From Clostridia bacterium (GTDB taxonomy: Bacteria; Bacillota_A; Clostridia; Oscillospirales; CAG-272): a stretch of DNA of 6,308 nucleotides. The notes beneath the pieces were generated by a model. The model saw only the letters and a program-made list of their open reading frames with translations. It did not search any database and was not told the origin of the DNA. Positions 1 to 5,956 of the stretch are shown here, one piece after another. Location of the stretch: assembly GCA_017546745.1 (NCBI GenBank), contig JAFYRZ010000037.1, positions 1 through 6,308 on the forward strand. Reading direction: 5' to 3'. The translations under genes and the position numbers were made by a program. The stretch's first letter is position 1. Every line of letters starts with the position of its first letter.

Positions 1-2294
1 AGGGTGCGGACTCGCTTATGTCTACCCTTGCGTCAGAGGGAATATCGACTATCCCCGCGTACGAGGTGTCGAGCGAGGCGGTCGCAAAAGCAGAGGCGGG
101 AAGCATCTTCGTGACGGTCGGCTCGTACGACGGCTTTGACCTTTTAGCACCGCGCATTGCCGTGCTTTCCATGGCGCAGAGCGAGGGCGCGAGAATCATA
201 GCAAACCGCCGCCGTCAGATGATAAAAAGAAAGCTCGGGTCGGCATCCGAGAGAATAATGAGCTATTCCGACCTCACCGTCGGAGACCTCGTCGTGCACG
301 AAAGCTACGGTATCGGTCTATTTGAGGGCATACAGACCGTCACCGTAGACGGCGTTACGCGCGACTATATTACCGTGAAATACGCAGGCGAGGATAAGCT
401 TCTCGTTCCCTGCGATAAGCTTGAATACGTTAGCCGTTATATCGGCGCAAACGACGATAATAGTAAAGTTAAGTTGTCAAAAATGGGTGGTGGCGATTGG
501 CTACGCACTAAAACCAAGGCAAAAAGCGCCGCAAAGGATATCGCAGACGGGCTGATAAAGCTTTATGCCGAGCGTATGAGACTACCCGGCTTTGCCTTCC
601 CACAAGACTCCGAGATGGAGATAGAGTTTGCCTCGCAGTTTGAGTACGAGGAGACCGAGGGTCAGCTTACTGCGATAGACGAGATAAAAAGGGATATGAT
701 GCGCCCGACACCCATGAACCGCCTGCTTTGCGGTGACGTTGGCTTCGGTAAGACCGAGGTCGCGCTCCGCGCGGCATTCAAGGCGATAATGGGCGGAAAG
801 CAGGTCGCATTCCTCGTTCCCACGACCATTCTCGCGATGCAGCACTATCAGACGGCACTCTCGAGAATGAGAAATTACCCCGTAACGGTAGAGATGCTCA
901 CGCGCTTCAGAACTCCAAAGGAGGAGGAGGCAATTTTGCGCCGTGCAAAGCGCGGAGAGATAGATATCCTTATCGGCACGCATAAGCTTCTCTCTAAGAA
1001 GCTCGAATTCCGCGACGTAGGTCTACTTATCGTGGACGAGGAGCAGAGATTTGGCGTTGCGCAAAAGGAAAAATTAAAGCAGGCGTTTAAGAATATAGAC
1101 GTTCTCTCCCTTAGCGCGACACCCATACCGCGAACGCTTAATATGGCGATGAACGGTATCAGCGACATCTCCGTGCTTGACGAAGCGCCCGGTGAGAGAG
1201 TTCCGGTGCAGACCTACGTTACCGAGCACGACGACGGTATGATCGCGGACGCGATAAAGAAGGAGCTTTTCCGCGGCGGACAGGTGCTTTACCTATACAA
1301 CAAGGTCGAGGATATCGCATTCGTTGCCGACAGAATTATGCGCGCTATACCCGAGGCGCGAGTTGCATACGCGCACGGACAGATGGATAAGGACGAGCTC
1401 GAGGACATCTGGCAGGGGCTTGTCAGGGGCGAGATAGACGTTCTCGTTTGTACGACGATAATAGAGACGGGCGTTGACCTGCCGAACGCAAACACTCTTA
1501 TAATAGAAAACGCAGACCGCTTCGGTCTTTCCCAGCTACACCAGATAAGGGGCCGCGTCGGAAGATCGCAGAGACAGGCGTACGCATACCTTACCTATCG
1601 CAAGGGAAAGGTGCTTACCGAGATAGCAGAGAAGAGGCTTTCCGCGATACGCGAGTTTGCCGAGTTTGGCGCAGGCTTTAAGGTCGCGCTGCGCGACCTT
1701 GAGATAAGGGGCGCGGGAAATCTTCTGGGTGCTGAGCAGCACGGCTATATTGCCGGCGTTGGCTACGACCTTTACGTTAAGCTTCTTAACGAGGCGGTGA
1801 TAGAGAGCCGCGGCGAGAAAAAAGAGAAGAGAGCCGAGGCGGAGATAGAGATTTCCGCAAGCGCACATATCCCCGAGAGCTATATCGGAAGAGCCTCATC
1901 CCGTATGGAGATGTATAAGAAGATAGCGCTCATCCGCACGGCAGAGGATAGGGTCGACGTTTACGACGAGCTTTGCGACAGATTCGGAGAGCCGCCGAGG
2001 GTTACCGAAAGGCTTCTTGACGTAGCGCTTCTTAAGTCGCTTGCGACCGAGATAGGGCTTCGTCGGGTAAAGCAGGTGGGCGATTCTGTATGGCTTGATT
2101 CCGTAACACCGCCCGAGCTCGATCTTTGGAGCGAGGTTATAGATAAGCATAAGAGATTAAGCTTCCGCTACGGTCAGTACGGCTTTGCTATGATAAGGCT
2201 TAAGGGCGGCGAGGACGCGGCACACGTTGCGGCAGAGTTGCTCGAGGACTACTTTAAGATAAAGGAGAAATCTTTAAAAGATGAAAACGAATAA
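1..2294 (+). CDS. mfd: Transcription-repair coupling factor Mfd (5'-truncated by window edge)
   Basis: Mfd is a cytoplasmic DNA translocase. It displaces RNA polymerase stalled at DNA lesions and recruits UvrA for nucleotide excision repair. The reading frame is open from base 3, before the first ATG at 18, so the true start lies upstream. About 763 residues are present of the usual 1,150 or so, and the UvrB-like N-terminal domains are missing. Numbering from the ATG at 18, I see the CarD-like RNA polymerase interaction domain at about 86-143 (VGDLVVHESYGIGLFEGI). Walker A is GDVGFGKTE at 239-247, the Walker B box is DEEQ at 340-343, and motif III is SATPIPRT at 366-373. Motif VI is at about 508-525 (HQIRGRVGRS), the RecG-like translocation motif is at about 547-571, and the C-terminal TRCF domain starts near 612. 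All helicase motifs look intact. Isoleucine is coded mainly by ATA. The stop lies inside the next gene, so the two are probably co-transcribed. The identification is secure. Confidence 0.97.
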   Translation, partial: GADSLMSTLASEGISTIPAYEVSSEAVAKAEAGSIFVTVGSYDGFDLLAPRIAVLSMAQSEGARIIANRRRQMIKRKLGSASERIMSYSDLTVGDLVVHESYGIGLFEGIQTVTVDGVTRDYITVKYAGEDKLLVPCDKLEYVSRYIGANDDNSKVKLSKMGGGDWLRTKTKAKSAAKDIADGLIKLYAERMRLPGFAFPQDSEMEIEFASQFEYEETEGQLTAIDEIKRDMMRPTPMNRLLCGDVGFGKTEVALRAAFKAIMGGKQVAFLVPTTILAMQHYQTALSRMRNYPVTVEMLTRFRTPKEEEAILRRAKRGEIDILIGTHKLLSKKLEFRDVGLLIVDEEQRFGVAQKEKLKQAFKNIDVLSLSATPIPRTLNMAMNGISDISVLDEAPGERVPVQTYVTEHDDGMIADAIKKELFRGGQVLYLYNKVEDIAFVADRIMRAIPEARVAYAHGQMDKDELEDIWQGLVRGEIDVLVCTTIIETGVDLPNANTLIIENADRFGLSQLHQIRGRVGRSQRQAYAYLTYRKGKVLTEIAEKRLSAIREFAEFGAGFKVALRDLEIRGAGNLLGAEQHGYIAGVGYDLYVKLLNEAVIESRGEKKEKRAEAEIEISASAHIPESYIGRASSRMEMYKKIALIRTAEDRVDVYDELCDRFGEPPRVTERLLDVALLKSLATEIGLRRVKQVGDSVWLDSVTPPELDLWSEVIDKHKRLSFRYGQYGFAMIRLKGGEDAAHVAAELLEDYFKIKEKSLKDENE
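2263..2267 (+). promoter_or_regulatory. Ribosome binding site (AGGAG) for the foldase-like gene, inside mfd
   Basis: AGGAG lies within the last codons of mfd, 13 bases before the ATG at 2281. That is longer than the usual 6-9 bases. It still supports 2281 as the start, because the next in-frame ATG falls far downstream of the membrane segment. Ribosomes finishing mfd could help initiation here. Confidence 0.55.
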
Positions 2295-3411
2295 CATAGC
2301 GCCGGCTTCTGTCGCGAAGAAAAGAAAACCGCGCTTTTTGACAATATTTGTTTGCATTTCGCTCTCCATAGTACTGTTTTTCGGTGCGGTGCTTGTCACC
2401 GTTACGCTCGTAAACAGATCGGGGAAGGTCGTAAGCTTTGACGGGTACGGTATAACCGAGGAGGTGGCGATATGCCTCGCCTCCGAGTATAAGTACAGAT
2501 ATATCGTGACTATGGGGCTCGCAAGGGTGGAGAGCTTTTCTGACACCCCCGCTTTTTGGGATAGGGTAGTGCCGGGCGACACGAAAACCTACGGCGACTA
2601 TCTCAGAGAGGGCTTTTTGCAGTATCTTAAGGAGGTCGTTATCGCGGCGGCGCTCTTCTCGCGCTACTCCTCATATACCGCAAGGGACAAGGAAAGGGTA
2701 AAGGACGCGATAGATGCGGTTATGGCTACGCGCGGTATTGACGGCGTTAAGGCGAACTTTAACAAGGCGACCGCGGTCTACGGCTTTGACTACGACGCAT
2801 TTTGCGATACGGCAAAGGTCAAGTATATGGCGGCAAGTGCGCGCTCTATCCTATTCGGTGAGCTTCTTGCAGCGGACTGCGAGGAGTATCTTGCAACCTA
2901 CACGCACGTTAAGCTTTTGTTTGTGAATAACGCGCAGCTAACACACGGCGAGGGCACCGTTAAGGCGGATATCGAGGCGCTTGAGGCGGCGATCGCGGAC
3001 GGTACGGTAAGCCCGCAGATGTTTGATAACCTTATGAAATACAACTCGGTCAAGGGTCTTTCCGAGGTTGGTGAATATTACCTGCACGAGAGTGCCGAGA
3101 CCACGGCAAAGCTTTCTGACGAGGGATTTTCCGAGGTGGTTTCGGCGGCACTTAACCTTAAGGAGGGTGAGTTTGCCGCGACCGATTATCCCGACGGAAG
3201 ATGCTTCATCTATAAATACGCACCCCCCGCGGGCGCTTACGCGAATTCCGCCCTCGAGATCTTCTTTACCGACTTCGCTACCGATGCCCAGCGCTATCTT
3301 TTCGGTGAGCTTCTCTCGGAGCTTTCGGGTGAGGTAAAGGTAAAGGATGAGGTCGCTCTTATAGATATCGTTAACATCCCCTACAACTATTCGTATAGAA
3401 CGGAGTTCTGA
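2281..3411 (+). CDS. Membrane-anchored SurA/PrsA-like (degenerate parvulin) protein
   Basis: This 376-residue protein has a lysine/arginine-rich N-terminus (KKRKPR at 13-18) and one hydrophobic segment at about 19-44. That predicts a single-pass protein with its bulk outside the cytoplasm. There is no lipobox cysteine directly after the segment, unlike lipoprotein PrsA. Residues 50-200 are mostly helical-looking and charged, like the SurA/PrsA N-terminal chaperone region. Residues 206-315 recall a parvulin domain: THVKLLFVN resembles the first strand and histidine of parvulins, followed by FDNLMKYNS, VSAALNLKEGEF and a GRCFIYKY strand. The second conserved histidine, usual in the last strand, is absent, so isomerase activity is doubtful and a chaperone role is possible. 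The start overlaps mfd by 14 bases, and the AEC gene begins one base after the stop. In Clostridia a gene of this type often follows mfd, from memory of the family. The fold assignment is an inference by eye. Confidence 0.6.
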   Translation: MKTNNIAPASVAKKRKPRFLTIFVCISLSIVLFFGAVLVTVTLVNRSGKVVSFDGYGITEEVAICLASEYKYRYIVTMGLARVESFSDTPAFWDRVVPGDTKTYGDYLREGFLQYLKEVVIAAALFSRYSSYTARDKERVKDAIDAVMATRGIDGVKANFNKATAVYGFDYDAFCDTAKVKYMAASARSILFGELLAADCEEYLATYTHVKLLFVNNAQLTHGEGTVKADIEALEAAIADGTVSPQMFDNLMKYNSVKGLSEVGEYYLHESAETTAKLSDEGFSEVVSAALNLKEGEFAATDYPDGRCFIYKYAPPAGAYANSALEIFFTDFATDAQRYLFGELLSELSGEVKVKDEVALIDIVNIPYNYSYRTEF

Positions 3412-3412
3412 T

Positions 3413-4348
3413 ATGGTATTTCTTATCGCCCTTGAGGCGGTTGCAATCCTTCTTTTGGCGGCGATCCCCGGCTATATATTTACCAGGCGTAAAATGATAA
3501 GCGAGGCGTGTATCCCCGGGATTTCTAAAATCTTGGTTTACGTCTGCCAGCCCTGCCTTGCGGTCTATACCTTTGGGAGCGCGGAGTACAGCCTTGAGAA
3601 GCTTATCGACGTTGGCGTTTTTGCCCTGCTTGCCGTGCTTATACACGCGGTGATGATAGGCGGCGCGTATCTCCTCCTCAGAAAAAGGTACGAGACGGCG
3701 GTCTATCGCGTTATGACCTTTGCCGTAGGCAGTGCAAACTGCGCATTCTTCGGTATCCCGATCATAGAGGCGCTTATGCCCGAGGCGGCGTCCGAGGTGA
3801 TACTTTTCACTATGGTCTACTCGCTCGTTATGAATATAATCGGCTGGACGGCAGGCTCTGCCGTAATGGCGCGCGACCCGAGGTACATCTCGGTGAAGAA
3901 GCTTTTCGTTAACCCTGCGGTTATCGGCACGGCTGTTGCGGTGCTTCTCTTCGTTACCGAGCTTCCCCTGCCCGCAGACCTTTCGAGCATCATAACCACG
4001 ACTGCAAGAATGGCGACACCGCTTTCTATGATAGTTATGGGTATGCGCCTTGGCGCTATGCGCGTCGGTGGGCTGTTTAAAAACGGAAGGATATACGCGA
4101 CGGTTGCGGCAAAGCAGCTTATAATGCCCTCGGTTGCATTTCTTATCGCGCTTATAGCCCCCGTTTCCTACGACGTAAAGAGCGTTTTCTTTATAATCTC
4201 CGCCTGCCCGGTTGCGGCGGTAGTGCTAAGCTACTCCGAGATCGTCGGTGAGGGACAGGAGGACGCGGCAAGTATGCTGCTTCTCGGAACTATTTTAAGC
4301 ATCGTGACCCTTCCCGTAATGATGCTTCTTTTACCGCTTCTTTCTTAA
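3413..4348 (+). CDS. AEC (auxin efflux carrier) family transporter
   Basis: This is a 311-residue, very hydrophobic protein with about ten predicted membrane helices: roughly 2-21, 37-56, 63-88, 98-121, 126-150, 166-185, 195-211, 228-250, 257-275 and 287-310. Length and layout fit the AEC family (Mem_trans, PF03547), which has two five-helix halves. Family-like signatures are GSANCAFFGIP at 106-116 (broken helix of the first half), NPAVIG at 167-172 and ATPLSMIVMGMRLG at 201-214. Bacterial members such as MdcF move organic acids like malonate or malate, but the substrate here cannot be read from the sequence. The ATG is one base after the upstream stop, with CGGAG at 3401-3405 seven bases before it, so it is probably translated together with the upstream gene. 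Two terminator-like hairpins follow, making it the last gene of the mfd operon. The family call is firm; its link to repair or protein folding is unknown. Confidence 0.87.
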   Translation: MVFLIALEAVAILLLAAIPGYIFTRRKMISEACIPGISKILVYVCQPCLAVYTFGSAEYSLEKLIDVGVFALLAVLIHAVMIGGAYLLLRKRYETAVYRVMTFAVGSANCAFFGIPIIEALMPEAASEVILFTMVYSLVMNIIGWTAGSAVMARDPRYISVKKLFVNPAVIGTAVAVLLFVTELPLPADLSSIITTTARMATPLSMIVMGMRLGAMRVGGLFKNGRIYATVAAKQLIMPSVAFLIALIAPVSYDVKSVFFIISACPVAAVVLSYSEIVGEGQEDAASMLLLGTILSIVTLPVMMLLLPLLS

Positions 4349-4365
4349 ATTGGAATACATTTTTT

Positions 4366-4402
4366 GCCGCCGTGTGACGCTTTTGTCAAGGGCGGCTTTT
4401 TT
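4366..4402 (+). terminator. Intrinsic terminator 1 of the mfd operon
   Basis: The outer stem GCCGCC (4366-4371) pairs with GGCGGC (4391-4396). After a small 3x2 internal loop, TGAC (4375-4378) pairs with GTCA (4385-4388) around the loop GCTTTT. A run of T residues starts at 4397 and continues, with two single C interruptions, to 4411. It lies 18 bases after the AEC stop codon. The T-run on the + strand only indicates termination of rightward transcription. Confidence 0.88.
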
Positions 4403-4461
4403 CTTCTTTTTCCCATAGGGAAAGTTTTTTGAAAATGGTCGTAATATGTTGACAAGCGTCA
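4375..4461. repeat. Inverted repeat linking terminator 1 loop and promoter -35 region
   Basis: TGACGCTTTTGTCAA (4375-4389) is the inner stem-loop of terminator 1. The reverse complement of 4449-4461 is TGACGCTTGTCAA, identical except for two missing T residues. The second copy is itself an inverted repeat, TGAC-AAGC-GTCA (4450-4461), and it overlaps the -35 box. The arms are separated by 59 bases. This could be a pair of protein-binding sites, a long-range pairing in read-through RNA, or chance. No regulator gene is present in the window to favour one option. Confidence 0.45.
4408..4430 (+). terminator. Second, tandem terminator-like hairpin
   Basis: TTTCCC (4409-4414) pairs with GGGAAA (4418-4423) around the three-base loop ATA. 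A T-G wobble pair at 4408/4424 can extend the stem, and six T residues follow at 4425-4430. The stem is shorter and more AT-rich than that of terminator 1, so it is probably a weaker backup stop. It lies 18 bases before the -35 box of the next operon, which would insulate that promoter from read-through. Confidence 0.6.
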
Positions 4462-4477
4462 TTTGTTGTGATAAAAT
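4449..4477 (+). promoter_or_regulatory. Strong sigma-A promoter for the uraA-upp operon
   Basis: The -35 box is TTGACA (4449-4454), a perfect consensus match. Seventeen bases separate it from the -10 box TAAAAT (4472-4477), which differs from TATAAT at one base. A TG at 4469-4470 gives an extended -10. Transcription should start at about 4483-4486, leaving a leader of about 55 bases. The surroundings are AT-rich and the promoter sits between the upstream terminators and the permease ribosome binding site. The -35 box overlaps a TGAC-N4-GTCA palindrome that could act as an operator; that role is inference. Confidence 0.88.
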
Positions 4478-4490
4478 TATATATGAAAAG

Positions 4491-4519
4491 GTTCGGTCGG
4501 GCTTTGCCCGTACACGGAC
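4491..4519 (+). promoter_or_regulatory. Leader hairpin upstream of the uracil permease start
   Basis: The core stem is CGGGC (4498-4502) with GCCCG (4506-4510) around a TTT loop. An outer stem can form between GTTCG (4491-4495) and CGGAC (4515-4519), including one G-U pair, with a small irregular section between them. The hairpin begins only a few bases after the predicted transcript start and ends five bases before the ribosome binding site. It is followed by A residues rather than T residues, so it is not a terminator. It may protect the 5' end or tune translation. I saw no match to the PyrR RNA-binding consensus. Confidence 0.5.
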
Positions 4520-4524
4520 AAAAA

Positions 4525-4531
4525 AAGGAGG
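4525..4531 (+). promoter_or_regulatory. Strong ribosome binding site (AAGGAGG) for uraA
   Basis: AAGGAGG lies nine bases before the ATG at 4541. This fixes that start over the second in-frame ATG at 4550, which would be 18 bases away. Flanking A and T runs could form a weak A-U stem that leaves the site in an exposed loop. Confidence 0.9.
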
Positions 4532-4540
4532 ATTTTTCCA

Positions 4541-5956
4541 ATGAACAAAATGATCTATGGCGTTCACGACAAGCCCGAAACCTCGAAGCTTATCGTATTT
4601 GCCATCCAGCAGCTCCTCGCGATCCTTGCGGCGACCATTGCAGTGCCTGCTATCATCAACAGCAACGTTCCCGGTGTTGATATGAGCGCGTCTGCGGCTC
4701 TTTTCGGAGCAGGCGTCGGCACTATCATCTATCAGCTCTTTACCAAATTCAGAAGCCCCGTATTCCTCGGCTCGTCATTCGCATTTATCGGCTCTATGAT
4801 AGTTGCGTTTGCAGGTGCGGTTACGGTAAGCGTCGGCTACCTCGGCCTTGTCGTAGGTGCGATCCTTGCGGGTCTCGTTTACGTTATTATCGCCCTTGTA
4901 GTTAAGTTTGTTGGCGTAGCTTGGATAAACAAGCTTATGCCCGCGGCAGTTATCGGCCCGACCGTTGCTCTTATCGGTCTTTCTCTTGCGGGTGCGGCTG
5001 TTAACGACGTATTCTCCTACGGTCCTCAGGACGGTGACGGAAACTTCATCATGTCCGGCGGCATCTGGGTTTCCGTTATCTGCGCTCTCGTTACCTTCTT
5101 CGTTGTAGTTATCTGTTCTACCTACGGTAAGAAGATGGTTAAGCTTATCCCCTTTATCATCGGTATTCTTTCCGGATATGCGGTTTGCATGATCTTCACC
5201 GTTATCGGCTACATCGGCGGTATCGACGCTCTTAAGATAGTTGATTTCGCTCCTTTCCAGGCTCTTTTTGCAGACGGTGTTAAGTTCACCTCGTTTATCG
5301 CTCTTCCCGACTTCTCGTTCGTAAAGGCGCTCGGCGGCTTTACTAACTTCACCTGGAGCTATTTTGCTACCGTTGCGGTAGCTTACGTTCCGGTTGCATT
5401 CGTCGTATTTGCAGAGCATATCGCAGACCACAAGAACCTCTCCTCCATCATCGGTCAGGACCTTATCGAGGATCCCGGTCTTCACAACACCCTCCTTGGC
5501 GACGGCGTTGGCTCTATGGCAGGTGCGTTCTTCGGCGGCTGTCCCAACACCACCTACGGCGAGTCGGTTGGCTGCGTTGCTATCACCAAGAACGCCTCGG
5601 TTGCTACCATCACCACCACCGCTATTATGTCTATCTTAGTTGCGTTCATCTCCCCCTTCGTTGCCTTCCTTGATTCTATCCCCGGCTGCGTAATGGGCGG
5701 CGTTTGCATCACTCTTTACGGCTACATTGCGGTTTCCGGTCTTAAGATGATAAAGAAGGTTGACCTTGACGATAACGCTAACCTCTTCACCGTTTCGGTA
5801 ATACTTATTACCGGTATCGGCGGCTTTGCTATGGCTATCGGTAAGGTGGTTATCACCTCTATCGCATGCGCGCTTATCCTCGGTATCGTTACCAACGTTG
5901 TTCTTAACAAGTTTAAGAAGACCCCCGATGCCACCGAGGAGGCAGACGGAGAATGA
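4541..5956 (+). CDS. uraA: Uracil permease, NCS2 family (UraA/PyrP type)
   Basis: This is a 471-residue inner-membrane protein of the nucleobase-cation symporter-2 family, expected to import uracil with protons. Aligned by hand to E. coli UraA, the substrate-site residues are present: Phe80 in GSSFAF (UraA Phe73), Glu292 in FAEHIADH (UraA Glu241) and Glu341 in NTTYGES (UraA Glu290). The two glutamates are 49 residues apart in both proteins. The position of UraA His245 is Asp296 here. The N-terminus (YGVHDKPE, then QQLLAILAATIAVPAI at 23-38) also matches the family. The protein is about 40 residues longer than UraA, mostly because of a longer segment at about 222-270 between GYAVCMIF and the FAEH helix, plus a polar loop near 158-172. 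It has its own promoter and overlaps upp by four bases (ATGA), so import and phosphoribosylation of uracil are translated together. Isoleucine is mainly ATC, suggesting strong expression. A broader substrate range (uracil or xanthine) is possible, but upp favours uracil. Confidence 0.94.
   Translation: MNKMIYGVHDKPETSKLIVFAIQQLLAILAATIAVPAIINSNVPGVDMSASAALFGAGVGTIIYQLFTKFRSPVFLGSSFAFIGSMIVAFAGAVTVSVGYLGLVVGAILAGLVYVIIALVVKFVGVAWINKLMPAAVIGPTVALIGLSLAGAAVNDVFSYGPQDGDGNFIMSGGIWVSVICALVTFFVVVICSTYGKKMVKLIPFIIGILSGYAVCMIFTVIGYIGGIDALKIVDFAPFQALFADGVKFTSFIALPDFSFVKALGGFTNFTWSYFATVAVAYVPVAFVVFAEHIADHKNLSSIIGQDLIEDPGLHNTLLGDGVGSMAGAFFGGCPNTTYGESVGCVAITKNASVATITTTAIMSILVAFISPFVAFLDSIPGCVMGGVCITLYGYIAVSGLKMIKKVDLDDNANLFTVSVILITGIGGFAMAIGKVVITSIACALILGIVTNVVLNKFKKTPDATEEADGE
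5936..5942 (+). promoter_or_regulatory. Ribosome binding site (GAGGAGG) for upp, inside uraA
   Basis: GAGGAGG lies within the last codons of the permease, ten bases before the upp ATG at 5953. It supports this start and allows independent as well as coupled initiation at the ATGA overlap. Confidence 0.85.

Noticed and set aside
582..983. Minus-strand open frames within mfd (also 875-1168 and 1536-1868)
   Set aside because: These are shadows of the mfd coding sequence, with no initiation signals or family resemblance.
1041..1046. Gln instead of His in the DEEH helicase box of Mfd
   Set aside because: DEEQ is common in Firmicutes Mfd proteins as far as I recall, so it is not a sign of inactivation.
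4478..4490. UTP-sensitive start-site slippage as described for E. coli upp-uraA and codBA
   Set aside because: That mechanism needs a T-run at the transcript start. Here the initial region reads TATATATGAAAAGG, with A residues and no T-run.
4486..4497. PurR-box-like core CCGAAC on the minus strand in the leader
   Set aside because: Only the six-base core is convincing, there is no second box at the usual spacing, and the operon is for pyrimidines; chance is the simpler explanation.
4483..4680. Possible upstream ORF starting at ATG 4483 and overlapping the permease start in another frame
   Set aside because: It has no ribosome binding site, begins at about the predicted transcript start, and its downstream part is a frame-shifted shadow of the permease coding sequence.
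4775..5485. Long minus-strand open frame of 236 codons opposite the permease
   Set aside because: Its translation is charged, low-complexity and unlike any family I know. It has no visible ribosome binding site and mirrors the codon bias of the real gene.
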